Shown: in pieces, positions 34,548 to 46,650 of the stretch | How positions within the stretch are numbered: the first letter of the stretch is position 1 | Layout of the letters: the number at the start of each line of letters is the position of its first letter | Assembly: GCF_030161575.1 (NCBI RefSeq) | Contig: NZ_BSUL01000001.1 | Span: 1,488,001 to 1,552,000, forward strand | Reading direction: 5' to 3' | DNA length: 64,000 nt | From: Arenivirga flava | GTDB taxonomy: Bacteria; Actinomycetota; Actinomycetes; Actinomycetales; Microbacteriaceae | Translations under genes and position numbers: made by a program | The notes under the pieces: generated by a model | The model's database searches: none | What the model was told of the DNA's origin: nothing | Seen by the model: only the letters and a program-made list of their open reading frames with translations

Positions 34548-35075
34548 TCAGGCGGCGGGCGCCCAGGTCTCGCCGAGCAGCGGGCGCAGCTCGGGGAAGC
34601 GCTGCCAGAGGAGCGCGATGGACCGATCCCCGAAGGGGTTCACGCCGGGCCCGGCGGAGAGCGCGTGGCCGACGAGGGCGTGCAGGCACTTGACCCGGGT
34701 GGGCATGCCGCCGGCGGAGATGCCGTCGATCTCGGGCACCTCGCCGAACTGCGCGCGGTCCTCGAGGTAGCCGCGGTGGGCGGCCCGGTAGGCGGCCGCG
34801 AGGTCGGCGTCGGCCTCGAGCTCGGCCGTGAACTCCGGCATGACGCCGGTGGCCTCGAGCGTCGAGACCGCCGCGGTGAGCGCCGGGTGGCACAGGTAGT
34901 AGAGCGTCGGGAACGGGGTGCCGTCGCCGAGCCGCGGGCGGGTCGAGACCACGGCGGGCGCTCCGTCGGCGGTGCGCGCCGGGATCCCGACGACGTCGCG
35001 GGCGGGTCGTCCGAGCTGCTCGGTGACGTCGGCCACGTCCTGCTCGGTGACGGCTTCGAAGGGCGGACGGGTCAC
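34548..35075 (-). CDS. DUF501 family protein
   Basis: 175 residues from GTG. It begins PFEAVTEQDVADVTEQLGRPARDVVGIPAR and has the DUF501 blocks PFPTLYYLCHP and CLHALVGHALSAGPGVNPFGD. The function is unknown. The conserved position between ftsB/divIC and phosphatase or protease genes in actinobacteria suggests an envelope or division link. Its start overlaps the ftsB stop by 4 bp. Confidence 0.88.
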   Translation of the reverse strand: MTRPPFEAVTEQDVADVTEQLGRPARDVVGIPARTADGAPAVVSTRPRLGDGTPFPTLYYLCHPALTAAVSTLEATGVMPEFTAELEADADLAAAYRAAHRGYLEDRAQFGEVPEIDGISAGGMPTRVKCLHALVGHALSAGPGVNPFGDRSIALLWQRFPELRPLLGETWAPAA

Positions 35076-35560
35076 GGTGCCGGGGTCTCCTCGCGGGGCT
35101 GATCGGTGAGGCCCGAGACGAGCACGGTGCCGAGCATGGCCTGCAGCCAGTCGACCTCGGTGGTGCTGATCTCGTCGCTCACCGCTTCGGGGTCGACCTC
35201 CTCGGCGATGCCGAGGTCGTCGTTGACGTTGTAGCTGTACTCGCCGGGCATGACGTAGTCGAGCCGCTCGCGGGCCTGCGCCTCGATGTAGGCGGGGTCG
35301 TCCCAGCGGGCCTCCTGCTCGCCGAGCTCATCGACGTGTTCCTGCTGCTGGCTGATCTGCTCGCGCAGCGCCGCGAGCTGCTGCTGCTGCTCGACGAGGG
35401 TGCGCAGGCTCGGCGCGAGCACCACGATCGCGAGCACGAGCAGCCCGAGCACCATGACGGTGAAGCCGGAGAGGCGGATGCTGCGGAACCAGCGGAGCGA
35501 GGCGGCCTCGTCCGCCGGGGCGTCGACCGCGACGCGGTTCGTGCGGGGGCGGCGGGGCAT
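35072..35560 (-). CDS. ftsB: Septum formation initiator FtsB/DivIC
   Basis: 162 residues from ATG at 35560. A short basic cytoplasmic N-terminus is followed by one membrane helix (FTVMVLGLLVLAIVVLAPSL) and a periplasm-facing coiled coil (LVEQQQQLAALREQISQQQ...LGEQEARW). ARERLDYVMPGE is the typical DivIC/FtsB closing motif. It should bind FtsL/FtsQ at the division site. The C-terminal acidic tail is longer than in E. coli. It lies directly downstream of eno, as in most actinobacteria. Confidence 0.9.
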   Translation of the reverse strand: MPRRPRTNRVAVDAPADEAASLRWFRSIRLSGFTVMVLGLLVLAIVVLAPSLRTLVEQQQQLAALREQISQQQEHVDELGEQEARWDDPAYIEAQARERLDYVMPGEYSYNVNDDLGIAEEVDPEAVSDEISTTEVDWLQAMLGTVLVSGLTDQPREETPAP

Positions 35561-35634
35561 GGCACCAGGGTAGACGAGCGGGGCGGGACGGATGCTGCGC
35601 GCCGCACCGCGCATCCGCTCGTCCCGGGTACGGC

Positions 35635-35667
35635 GGAGGGGCCCCGCGCGTCGCGCGGGGCCCCTCC
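35635..35667. terminator. Terminator hairpin after eno
   Basis: GGAGGGGCCCCGCGCG pairs with CGCGCGGGGCCCCTCC (one unpaired T in the centre). It starts 9 bp beyond the eno stop and separates it from ftsB. Confidence 0.8.
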
Positions 35668-35675
35668 GGGACGGC

Positions 35676-38205
<2,530 letters not shown>

Positions 38206-38297
38206 TCCCGCTGACCCCCGCGTCCTGACCGCCGACGAGGGCAGCGCCGCGACCGCTCGCTACGCTCCACTATCGGCATCCGGCGACGGAACTCGAC

Positions 38298-38368
38298 GCT
38301 TTGGGGCACCCTGGCGACGATGGGCCGTGCGGGCGCATGCCCCGATGTCGCCGAAGCGCCCCAAAGCG
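38298..38368. repeat. Hairpin repeat, copy B (inverted relative to copy A)
   Basis: GCTTTGGGGCACCCTGGCGAC (38298-38318) and GTCGCCGAAGCGCCCCAAAGC (38347-38367) form an imperfect stem around CGTGCGGGCGCATGCCCCG, the reverse complement of copy A's core. It lies between convergent genes, where it may also terminate transcription. Confidence 0.8.
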
Positions 38369-38405
38369 AGCAGAGTCGTCGAGACCGACGCGGTGCGGCC
38401 GGGCG

Positions 38406-39727
38406 TCAGCCGATCGGCTTGAGCTCGATCGACTCGGGGGTGGTGTCCTCGCGTACGAAGGCGAAGGCGCAGAAGCCGTCGGCGGCGAGCGCGTCGAGCA
38501 GCGCTGCGACCTTCTTCGGCTTGCGCTCGAGGCGCACGCGCCGGCCCTGGGCGACGAGCGCGGCCTTCAGCGCGGCCAGCTGCGGGAGGGGCGCACCGTC
38601 GTGCAGCAGGGCGACCGCATCCGCCGCATCCGCCGCCGGCAGCGAGACGAGGTCGACGATGCGCTCGAAGCCGATCGAGAAGCCGGCCGCCGGCACGTCG
38701 CTGCCGAGGAAGCGGCCGATCATGCCGTCGTAGCGGCCACCGCCGCCGAGCGAGAACGCGAAGTCGGGGTGGTGGATCTCGAAGATGGTGCCCGTGTAGT
38801 AGCCCATGCCGCGCACGAGGAAGGGGTCGAAGATCAGCGGCACCGCGTCGACGGCGGCGACCGCCTCGTCCACGGCGTCCACCACGACGGACGGCGCACC
38901 CCCGCCGCGACCGCCGCACCGATCGCCGCGAGCGAGGCCACGGCCTCGTCGGGCACGCCCTCGGGCAGCTCCCGGCGGATCGCCGGCTCGCCGAACGGCA
39001 TCGCCTGCAGCGTGCGCGGACGGGTGAGGAACGCCTCGGCGGCGTCGACCGCGCCGGTCGTGAAGCCGCGCTCGCGCAGCTCGGCGACGACGCCCTCGAT
39101 GCCGAGCTTGTCGAGCTTGTCCAGCGTGATGAGCACCGAGTCGTGCTCCGTGGCCGCGAAGCCGAAAACCTCGAGCATGCCGAAGAGCAGCCGGCGGTCG
39201 TTGATGCGGATCGTGCAGCCCTCGAGGCCGAGCGCCGCGAGCGTGTCGAGCGTCGCCGCGATGAGCTCGACCTCGGCGAGCGCCGAGGCCTCGCCGAGGA
39301 TGTCGATGTCGCACTGCACGAACTGCCGGTAGCGACCCTTCTGCGGCCGCTCGGCCCGCCAGACCGGAGCGACCTGCACCGAGCGGAAGACGCCGGGCAG
39401 CTCCGCGCGGTGCGAGGCGTAGAAGCGGGCCAGCGGCACCGTCAGATCGAAGCGCAGGCCGAGGTCGGCGAGGTCCAGCGCGCTCTCGGCCCCCTGCAGG
39501 TCCTCCGTCGTGAGGCCGCGCTTGAGCACGCCGAACGCCAGCTTCTCGTTGTCGCCGCCGAGGCCGGCGTGCAACCGCGAGCTGTCCTCCATCACCGGCG
39601 TCTCGATCTCGTCAAAGCCGTGCGCGGCGTAGCGGTCGCGGATGACGGCGAGCACGCGCTCGCGACGAGCCTTCTCGGCGGGCAGGAAGTCCCGCATGCC
39701 GCGGGGCGGGTTGACGGAGGTGGCCAT
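38406..39727 (-). CDS. hisS: Histidyl-tRNA synthetase (frameshifted in this assembly)
   Basis: The class II synthetase starts MATSVNPPRGMRDFLPAEKARRE (motif 1 region) and has motif 2 FRSVQVAPVWRAERPQKGRYRQF. The frame breaks after AAIGAAVAAG, and the rest, with GMGYYTGTIFEIHHPDF and motif 3 GFSIGFERIVDL plus the anticodon-binding domain, is in another frame. Adding one C to the CCCCC run at 38899-38903 gives 440 residues, the normal length. The gene is essential and no other copy is in view, so a sequence error is likely. Confidence 0.9.
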
Positions 39728-39847
39728 GCCCCCATCCTTCCAGGACGGCGGACGAGCGGATGCACGTCATCCTGCTGGACGATTCCCCCGCGTCCGCCGC
39801 GTCCCTAGGCTTCGAGGCGGGGATCGGGAACCGAACGGAGCGCATCC

Positions 39848-40789
39848 ATGGCCGCAGGCGGCATCCAGGTCGAGGGGGTGCGCCGTTCCTTCGCGGGCGT
39901 GCACGCGCTCGTCGACGCGAGCCTCGACGCCCCTCCGGGTGCCGTGACGGGGCTCATCGGCCCGAACGGTTCCGGCAAGACCACGCTCATGCTCATCCTC
40001 GCGAGCCTGCTGCGGCCCGATGCCGGCAGCGTGCGCGTGGACGGCGTCGACCCGGTCGCCGACCCGGCCGGTGCCCGCCGCGCGCTGGGCTGGATGCCCG
40101 ACATCCTCGGCTCCTGGGCGACGCTCACCGTGCGCGAGACGCTCGTCACGACCGGGCGTCTGCACGGCATCGGCAAGGAGGCGGCGAGGCAGCGCGCCGC
40201 GGAGCTGATCGCGCTGATCGGTCTCGAGCAGCTCGCCGACCGCCCTACGCGGGTGCTCTCCCGCGGCCAGAAGCAGAAGCTGAGCCTGGCCCGCGCGCTG
40301 GTGCACGACCCGAGCGTGCTGCTGCTCGACGAACCGGCCAGCGGACTCGATCCGGCGGCACGCATCGAGCTGCGCGTGCTGGTGCGCCGCCTCGCCGACG
40401 AGGGCCGAACCGTGCTCGTCTCGAGCCACGTGCTGGCCGAGCTCGACGAGATGGCCGACGGCGCCGTGTACCTCGAGCAGGGCGCCACCGCCTCGGCCGA
40501 GCGCCTGGAGCGGGCGCGCACGAGCCTGCGCGAGTGGCGCATCCGCACTCTCGATCCGGGCGAGCAGGGCGCCGGCCTCGTCGCCGCCGCCGCGCGCGCC
40601 GCGGGCATCGAGGCCGAGCGGATGCGGGCCGACCACCAGGGACTGCTCGTGCAGGTCTCCGGCGATGCGGAGGCGGCCGCGCTGCTCGCCGCCCTCGTCG
40701 CGGGCGGCGTGCGCATCAGCGCGTTCGCGCCGGCCGTCGGCGATCTGGAGCACACCTTCCTCGACCTCGGACGGGAGCACCTCGCGTGA
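39848..40789 (+). CDS. ABC transporter ATP-binding protein (ABC-2 exporter)
   Basis: 313 residues: Walker A LIGPNGSGKTT, signature VLSRGQKQKLSLARAL (RGQKQ in place of SGGQ), Walker B VLLLDEPASGLDP and H-loop VLVSSHVLAELDE. The C-terminal about 90-residue extension is typical of drug/Na+-type ABC-2 ATPases. It is coupled to the permease gene by a GTGA overlap. The substrate is unknown. Confidence 0.92.
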   Translation: MAAGGIQVEGVRRSFAGVHALVDASLDAPPGAVTGLIGPNGSGKTTLMLILASLLRPDAGSVRVDGVDPVADPAGARRALGWMPDILGSWATLTVRETLVTTGRLHGIGKEAARQRAAELIALIGLEQLADRPTRVLSRGQKQKLSLARALVHDPSVLLLDEPASGLDPAARIELRVLVRRLADEGRTVLVSSHVLAELDEMADGAVYLEQGATASAERLERARTSLREWRIRTLDPGEQGAGLVAAAARAAGIEAERMRADHQGLLVQVSGDAEAAALLAALVAGGVRISAFAPAVGDLEHTFLDLGREHLA

Positions 40790-41874
40790 GCGCGTACCTC
40801 AGCGGCATCGGCGTCGTCGTCGGCCTGGAGCTCAAGCAGCGGGTGCGCAGCGTCGCCTGGTACGTGCTGCTCGGTGTCAGCGGCTTCCTCGTGCTCGTCG
40901 TCACCGCCGTGCTCGGCCTGTCGCTGGGCGCGTTCGGCAACGACGACGTCGGCGGCGCCGTCTTCTCCGCGCTGATCTTCTTCGTGCTGCTGCTCGGCAC
41001 CCTCGTCAGCCCCGCCGTGAGCGGCAACGCCGTCAACGGCGACCGCGACGCCGGCACCCTCGCCACCACGCAGGTCACGCAGGCGAGCGCGGGCCAGCTC
41101 GTGCTCGGCAAGTTCGTCGCGGCGTGGCTCACGGCGCTGTCGTTCCTCGCCGTCTCCGTCCCCTTCCTCATCGTCGCTGTGGTGATCGGCGGCGTGCCGC
41201 TCGCGACGGTGCTCGTCGCGATCCCCGTGGTCGCGGTCGAGCTCGGTGTCGTCGCGGCCGTCGGCGTGGGCCTCTCCGGCGTCATCCAGCGACCGCTCTT
41301 CTCCGTCGTCGTCACCTACCTGACGGTCGCGGCCCTCAGCCTCGGCACCCTGATCGCCTTCGGCCTGGCCATGCTGACGGTGCGCACCGAGGTGACGACG
41401 ACCTACGTCGACGTCGACTACGAGGCGAGCGAGTTCGACGAGCAGACCGGCGAGATCACCGGCGAGATCGTCTGCGCCGATCCGGTGACGAGCACGTACG
41501 AGGTGCCGCGAGCGGACACCGTCTGGTGGCTGCTGGCCGCGAACCCCTACGTCGTGCTGGCGGATGCGGTGCCGCCGAGCTTCGATCGCGACGGCAACGG
41601 ACTCGACCTCTTCACCGGGATCGCCGGCCAGGTGCGCCAGGCGCAGATCGCCCCCGAGGTCGAGGACTTCGTCGACTACTGCGCCGAGTACGACAACCTC
41701 TACTCCGGCAGCACCGACTACGACACCGTCGAGGACGTCTACGGCAAGACCGTGCCGAGCTGGTTCGTCGGCCTCGCCATCCACGTGGCGATCGCGGCGG
41801 TCGCGCTGTGGGGCGCGACCAGGGCGACCCGCACTCCGTCAGTGCGCCTCGCGAAGGGCAGCCGCATCGCCTGA
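40786..41874 (+). CDS. ABC-2 type transporter permease
   Basis: 362 residues from GTG overlapping the ATPase stop. It has six membrane segments. The ABC-2 pattern is clear: GLELKQRVRSVAWYVLLG at the start, VSGNAVNGDRDAGTLATTQVTQ, and GKFVAAWLTALSFLAVSVPF. A large acidic extracytoplasmic loop (about 195-315, many Asp/Glu/Tyr) between the last two helices is unusual and may bind a cation or protein. It forms an exporter with the ATPase. Confidence 0.88.
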   Translation: MSAYLSGIGVVVGLELKQRVRSVAWYVLLGVSGFLVLVVTAVLGLSLGAFGNDDVGGAVFSALIFFVLLLGTLVSPAVSGNAVNGDRDAGTLATTQVTQASAGQLVLGKFVAAWLTALSFLAVSVPFLIVAVVIGGVPLATVLVAIPVVAVELGVVAAVGVGLSGVIQRPLFSVVVTYLTVAALSLGTLIAFGLAMLTVRTEVTTTYVDVDYEASEFDEQTGEITGEIVCADPVTSTYEVPRADTVWWLLAANPYVVLADAVPPSFDRDGNGLDLFTGIAGQVRQAQIAPEVEDFVDYCAEYDNLYSGSTDYDTVEDVYGKTVPSWFVGLAIHVAIAAVALWGATRATRTPSVRLAKGSRIA

Positions 41875-41879
41875 CGCGT

Positions 41880-41926
41880 GCGCAGCGGATGCGCGGAGCC
41901 GGTCGGGCTCCGCGCATCCGCTGCGC
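41880..41926. terminator. Terminator, 21-bp perfect stem
   Basis: Arms at 41880-41900 and 41906-41926 are exactly complementary around the five-base loop GGTCG. The arm contains GCGGATGC, the genome-wide over-represented octamer. It lies between the convergent permease and nucleotidase genes. Confidence 0.85.
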
Positions 41927-41949
41927 TCCGGCGGTCGCCGCTGGAAGGG

Positions 41950-44001
41950 TCAGCTCGCGCGGTGTCGGCGGCGCCGGCGCGCCGCGATCGTCGCCGCCGC
42001 GCCGAGCAGCATGAGCACGAGGCCGATGACGCCCGCGAGCACCGGCGCACCGTCCGCACCGGTCGAGGCCAGGTCGCCGGACGATGCGTCGTCGCCCAGC
42101 GCTGCGTCGTCCAGCGCCGCGTCGGCCGAACCGGCGGGGGCGGGGATCGGAGCCGGCGCGGGCTCGCCCGGCTCCGTGGTCGGGGTCGGCCCCGGCGCGG
42201 GGATGGCGCCCGCCGTCGAGGTGGTCACGGCCCAGTTCTCGTCGAAGAGCTCCGTCGCGTCGATGACGCCTCGGTCCTGAGCCCAGTCGATGAGCAGCTG
42301 GCGGATCTCCTGCAGCTCGTCGTAGACCACGGGCGCGTCCGCGACGTGCGGGAATGCCCCACCGCCGCTCTGACGGTAGTTGTTGACCGCGAGCACGAAC
42401 TCGTCGTCGTCGGCCACCGCGGTGCCATCGGGGTGGGTGAGCCCCTGGATGCGGTCGCCGACCTCGCGCGAGACGTCGATCGTGTAGTCGACGCCGGAGA
42501 GCGCGTCGTAGTTGTAGTCCGGCACGCCCTCGGGGCGGTCCGGGTAGGCAGCGTTGGTACCCGTCGCCGGATCGAAGTCGGCGCCCTCCTCGGTCTGCAC
42601 GAAGTATCGCGCCGAGTACTCGAGGTAGTCCCGCAGCTGCGCGCCCGTGAGCAGCACGCCGCGCAGGGTGTTCTCGTAGATGTAGAGCCCCGCGATGTCG
42701 CGGATGGTCACCTCGCCCTGCGGGAACCGCGCCGTGCGCGAGAACGGCGAGGCCTGCGAGACCACCGGCGCTCCGGCGTACTCGGTACCCACCAGGGCCT
42801 GACTCACGGTCTCCGCCTGCACGGTGTTGATGAAGTCGATGATGGGCGTGTCCTCGTAGCGGGAGGTCTCGGTGAGCATCTCCTCGACGGACTCGGCCAC
42901 GGGGGTGTTCACGTACTCGACCGTGGTGGCGTGCTGCTGCGCGACCGCCGCGACGACGTCCGGGTCCTCCTCCGTCACCTCCGTGCCGTAGTGGGGCGTG
43001 ACCGAGGGCGCGGAGCCCGCGGACCAGTCGACGGCGAGTCCGCCCGCCCCATCGGGCGCCAGGTTCAACCGCACCTCGCTGACGCTGCGCGCCCAGTGCG
43101 AGGGCTGCGTGAGCAGCACCGGCTCCCCGGCGGAGTTGGTGACGATCGTCTGCGGCTCGTCGCGGTGACTGTGACCGACGACGAGCACATCGATGCCGGG
43201 CACCTGGACGGCGACGTTGTTCGCCACGTCCTCATTGAGGTCGGCGGGGTCGTAGTCGGCATCCGGTACGGTGCCCTGGCCGGAGTGCGCGAGCACCACG
43301 ACGACGTCGGCCTGCTGCTCGACGATCGGCACCCACTCGGCCGCGGTCTCGACGACGTCGCGGAACTCCAGCTCGCCCTCGACGTACTGGCGGTCCCAGA
43401 CCCGCACGCCCGGCGTCACGAGTCCGATCACACCCACGGTCACGGTCTGGCCGTCGATCTCGCGCTCGATGAGCGTGTAGGGGTCGTGATAGGGCTCGCC
43501 CGTGTCCACGTCGATGACGTTGGCGCCCAGCAGCGGTGCCTGCAGGTCGTCCTCGTAGGCGCCGAGCAGGCCGAGGTCGTAGTTGTACTCGTGGTTGCCG
43601 ACGACCTGCGCGTCGTAGTCGATCGCGTTGAAGGCCGAGGCCATCGGGTGCGCGATCTCGTCGGCGAGCACCTCCGGGGCGCCGTCCCCCAGCCCGTAGT
43701 AGTAGGTGAGCGGCGTGCCCTGCAGGGCGTCGCCGTTGTCGAGCACGACCACCGACTCCGCGCCGCGCTCCGCGCGCACGTCGTCGACGACCGTGCCGAC
43801 GCGGGTGAGGCCGAGCGTGTCGTCGTCCGGGAAGGGCGCGTTGCGGAAGTAGTCCCAGTCCATGACGTGCCCGTGCACGTCGGTCGTGGCCATGAGCGTC
43901 AGCTCGATGCGCTGCGGGGTCGTCGCGGCGCCGGCTGCGCCGGCTGTCGAGAGGACCAGGACGAGGGATCCGGCGATGGCTGCGGTGCCGATGCGTCGCA
44001 T
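41950..44001 (-). CDS. Cell-wall-anchored 5'-nucleotidase/2',3'-cyclic phosphodiesterase
   Basis: 683 residues; AAGGAGAA precedes the ATG. The signal peptide ends GAAGA; the metallophosphatase domain has MATTDVHGHVMDWDYF, VVLDNGDALQGTP, GNHEYNYD, and HSGQG then GHSHRDE. The 5'-nucleotidase C-terminal domain (about 350-560) follows with TARFPQGEVTIRDI. It ends in a sorting signal: LASTG, a hydrophobic helix and RRRRRHR. It should release phosphate and nucleosides from extracellular nucleotides on the wall. Confidence 0.93.
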   Translation of the reverse strand: MRRIGTAAIAGSLVLVLSTAGAAGAATTPQRIELTLMATTDVHGHVMDWDYFRNAPFPDDDTLGLTRVGTVVDDVRAERGAESVVVLDNGDALQGTPLTYYYGLGDGAPEVLADEIAHPMASAFNAIDYDAQVVGNHEYNYDLGLLGAYEDDLQAPLLGANVIDVDTGEPYHDPYTLIEREIDGQTVTVGVIGLVTPGVRVWDRQYVEGELEFRDVVETAAEWVPIVEQQADVVVVLAHSGQGTVPDADYDPADLNEDVANNVAVQVPGIDVLVVGHSHRDEPQTIVTNSAGEPVLLTQPSHWARSVSEVRLNLAPDGAGGLAVDWSAGSAPSVTPHYGTEVTEEDPDVVAAVAQQHATTVEYVNTPVAESVEEMLTETSRYEDTPIIDFINTVQAETVSQALVGTEYAGAPVVSQASPFSRTARFPQGEVTIRDIAGLYIYENTLRGVLLTGAQLRDYLEYSARYFVQTEEGADFDPATGTNAAYPDRPEGVPDYNYDALSGVDYTIDVSREVGDRIQGLTHPDGTAVADDDEFVLAVNNYRQSGGGAFPHVADAPVVYDELQEIRQLLIDWAQDRGVIDATELFDENWAVTTSTAGAIPAPGPTPTTEPGEPAPAPIPAPAGSADAALDDAALGDDASSGDLASTGADGAPVLAGVIGLVLMLLGAAATIAARRRRRHRAS

Positions 44002-44094
44002 GTGCGGTTGTTCTCCTTGTGCCCCGTCCGGGGGACGGGATTGGCGTGGTTGCCAACGTTATCGGGGCAGGGAGGGACCGTGAGGGCGGTGCGG

Positions 44095-44796
44095 TTACGT
44101 TCGTGTGTCCATCGCGTTGCGCGACGCCTGCGACTCCGCCTCGCGGATCTCGTCGGTCAGTCCGCGCAGGGCCGTGCGCAGCGCGCGCTCGGCGTCGAGG
44201 CCGTTCGCCTTCGCGCTCGCGACGATGGCCAGCAGCAGCGGACCCAGCTCCTCCTCCGTCTCGACCGCCACGGCGCGCGGCAGCTCCTCGAGCACGCCCG
44301 CCTTCTGCGCTCGGCCCAGCAGCTTGTCGGCCAGGAGCAGCGAGGGCATCGCCATCGGGATGCCGTCGAGCACGCTCGTGCGCTCGCTCTTCTCCGCTGC
44401 TTTGACGTCGTCCCAGAGCGCGACGACCTCCTCGGCCGTGGCAGCCTCGCGCTCACCGAAGACGTGCGGGTGACGGCCGACCATCTTCAGGCGCGACGCC
44501 CTCGCGACGTCCTGCAGGTCGAAGTCCTCGCCGCGCGTGTGGGCGGCGATGTCCGCGTGGAACAGCACCTGGTAGAGCACGTCGCCGAGCTCCTCGATGA
44601 GGTCCTCGCGGCTGCCCTGCTCGATGGCGTCGACGAGCTCGTGGCTCTCCTCGAGCAGGTACCGCACGAGCGACTCGTGGGTCTGCTCGCCGTCCCAGGC
44701 GCAGCCACCCGGCGCCCGCAGCCTCGCGACGGTCTCGACGAGCTGGTCGAGCTCGCTCGGCTGGTCGAGCCCGCCGGGCTCGCGGTGGTCGGTCAT
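44095..44796 (-). CDS. mazG: Nucleoside triphosphate pyrophosphohydrolase MazG
   Basis: 233 residues. A MazG domain starts at about 12 (LVETVARLRAPGGCAWDGEQTHESL) with the EExxE/D metal site in LLEESHELVDAIEQG and LIEELGDVLYQVLFHADIA. It hydrolyses NTPs or dNTPs, including oxidised ones, to NMP and pyrophosphate. The mazG gene usually sits beside mfd in actinobacteria; here nhaA and a repeat region lie between them. Confidence 0.93.
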   Translation of the reverse strand: MTDHREPGGLDQPSELDQLVETVARLRAPGGCAWDGEQTHESLVRYLLEESHELVDAIEQGSREDLIEELGDVLYQVLFHADIAAHTRGEDFDLQDVARASRLKMVGRHPHVFGEREAATAEEVVALWDDVKAAEKSERTSVLDGIPMAMPSLLLADKLLGRAQKAGVLEELPRAVAVETEEELGPLLLAIVASAKANGLDAERALRTALRGLTDEIREAESQASRNAMDTRT

Positions 44797-44925
44797 GCGG
44801 CGCCTTCCCTCGGGATTCCCACCCTAGGGCTGTGACCGGTACGGTGGTTCGCGGTGCGCCGGGAAGTCTGGTCGGCCGCCGCGGAACGCGGTGCATCCGT
44901 CCATCGATCCCGAAAGCTCGTCATC

Positions 44926-46152
44926 ATGCCCATCCGCCGCGCCGTCAAGGCCGTCCACCGAGCGAGCGTGCTCCGCTCCGACCGCTTCTCCGCATTCCTG
45001 CTGCTCGGCGCCGCCGTGCTCGCGCTCCTGCTGGCCAATTCCGCGATCGGACCGGCCGTGCTCGACGCCAAGGCGTCCTACCTCGGCATCGCCGGCCTCG
45101 AGCTCTCCATCGGCCACTGGATCCAGGACTTCCTGCTCGCGATCTTCTTCTTCGTCGTGGCGGTCGAGCTCAAGCACGAGCTCGTCGTCGGGCAGCTCTC
45201 GTCGTTCGGCAAGGCGATCGTGCCGGCCATCGGCGCGATCGGCGGGGTCGCCGTCCCGGCGCTGCTCTATCTCGCCATCGCGGGCTCGACCAGCCCTCAG
45301 GGCTGGCCGATCCCGACCGCGACCGACATCGCCTTCGCCCTCGGCGTCTTCGCCGTGTTCGGCAAGGGCCTGCCGAGCACCCTGCGCGTCTACCTGCTCG
45401 CGCTGGCGGTGCTCGACGACCTCATCGCGATCGTCTTCATCGCGGTCTTCTTCACCGCAGACCTCGACGTGGTCTCGCTGGTGCTGGGCGTCGTCGCCAT
45501 CGCCGCGTTCGGCGTGCTCAGCGCCCTCCTCGCCCGGACCTCGGGCGCCGCGAAGATCGCGCTCGGCATCGCGATGGGCGTGCTCGCCCTCGTCTCGTGG
45601 GTGCTCGTCTACGAGTCGGGCGTGCACGCGACGCTCGCCGGCGTCGGCCTCGGCCTCGTCATGGCGCGCAGCGTCGGGCACACCGCGGCCGACGTGATCC
45701 AGCCCTACTCCAACGCGATCGTGCTGCCCGTCTTCGCCCTGAGCGCCGCGCTCGTGGCGATCCCGCAGGTGGCGCCGTCCGAGCTCGAACCGGCGTTCTA
45801 CGGCATCGCGATCGCACTGCCCTTCGGCAAGATCCTCGGCATCACGCTCGCCGGCACGATCGCGCACCTCATCGTGCGCCGTCGTGGCAAGGAGGCGCTG
45901 CACGGCATGGACCTCGTCACCGTGGCGGCGGTGGCGGGCATCGGCTTCACCGTCTCGCTGCTCATGAACGAGCTCGCCTTCGCGAGCACGCCGCTCATCG
46001 TGGCCGAGGGCACGCTGGCCGTGCTGCTCGGCTCGGCGATCGCGATCGTGCTCGGCGGCTCCCTCGTGGCGCTGCGCTCCCGCTACTACCGTCGCCACGC
46101 CCATCCGGCCGAAGCGGATGCGGTCGAGCAGCAGGAACCGCACGCCGACTGA
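44926..46152 (+). CDS. nhaA: Na+/H+ antiporter NhaA
   Basis: 408 residues from ATG at 44926 (a longer in-frame extension is non-conserved). It has 12 expected helices. The NhaA signatures are VAVELKHELVVGQL, the ion-binding Asp pair in LALAVLDDLIAIV, and PTATDIAFALGVFAVFG, plus GIGFTVSLLMNELAF near the end. It extrudes Na+ or Li+ in exchange for protons. It is a lone gene between two core loci. Confidence 0.95.
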   Translation: MPIRRAVKAVHRASVLRSDRFSAFLLLGAAVLALLLANSAIGPAVLDAKASYLGIAGLELSIGHWIQDFLLAIFFFVVAVELKHELVVGQLSSFGKAIVPAIGAIGGVAVPALLYLAIAGSTSPQGWPIPTATDIAFALGVFAVFGKGLPSTLRVYLLALAVLDDLIAIVFIAVFFTADLDVVSLVLGVVAIAAFGVLSALLARTSGAAKIALGIAMGVLALVSWVLVYESGVHATLAGVGLGLVMARSVGHTAADVIQPYSNAIVLPVFALSAALVAIPQVAPSELEPAFYGIAIALPFGKILGITLAGTIAHLIVRRRGKEALHGMDLVTVAAVAGIGFTVSLLMNELAFASTPLIVAEGTLAVLLGSAIAIVLGGSLVALRSRYYRRHAHPAEADAVEQQEPHAD

Positions 46153-46247
46153 CCGCGGCGGCGGCGTGCGGCGGCGTGCTGCGGCGGCGGCGTGCTGCGG
46201 CCGGAGGCGGCGCAGCTCGCGCAGCCGGTAGCGCAGCCCGTAGCGCA

Positions 46248-46373
46248 GCGGTGCGACTCGTGGCGGCCCCTGCAGGGCCGCCGCGCCGGGCGGTGCGAGT
46301 CGTAGCGACCCCGGCCGAGCCGCCGCGCCAAGCGGTGCGAGACCTCGCGACCCCGCGCCAGACCGGGCCTGCA
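46248..46373. repeat. Three 42-bp tandem repeats
   Basis: GCGGTGCGASTCGTRGCGRCCCC-like units begin at 46248, 46290 and 46332, exactly 42 bp apart, with the third more divergent. The same GGTGCGAGTCGT core recurs at 46612 and 46908 as the right end of the 280-bp units. Confidence 0.75.
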
Positions 46374-46650
46374 GAACTCGCACCGCTGCTGCGACGGATA
46401 CCGTCCCACGGCCCCCTCGAGCCGGACGACAGCGGTTGGCGCACCGGCGACTCAGCACCGGCGCGACGACTCAGGTCCGAGAAGAGCGCTGACTCGTCGT
46501 CCCGGTGCTGAGTCGTCCGTCCACGCGAGAACCGGGCCGGCGTGCGGGCGCGCCGCGGGCGAGAGCGCCGCGGTGGGTGCCGCGGCGCCTTCCCGTGCCA
46601 GAGCCGCCGCAGCGGTGCGAGTCGTGGCACCCCCGCGCCGCACCGGATAT
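46371..46650. repeat. 280-bp repeat unit 1, MITE-like with inverted ends
   Basis: The ACTCGCACCGCTG end at 46376-46388 is the exact inverse of CAGCGGTGCGAGT at 46610-46622, enclosing 247 bp. Inside is a hairpin: CGACTCAGCACCGG (46448-46461) against CCGGTGCTGAGTCG (46502-46515), with imperfect pairing further inward. It carries no transposase. Confidence 0.75.

Noticed and set aside
38406-39727. Programmed ribosomal frameshifting in hisS
   Set aside because: No slippery heptamer with a stimulatory structure is evident; similar breaks in unrelated genes point to assembly errors.
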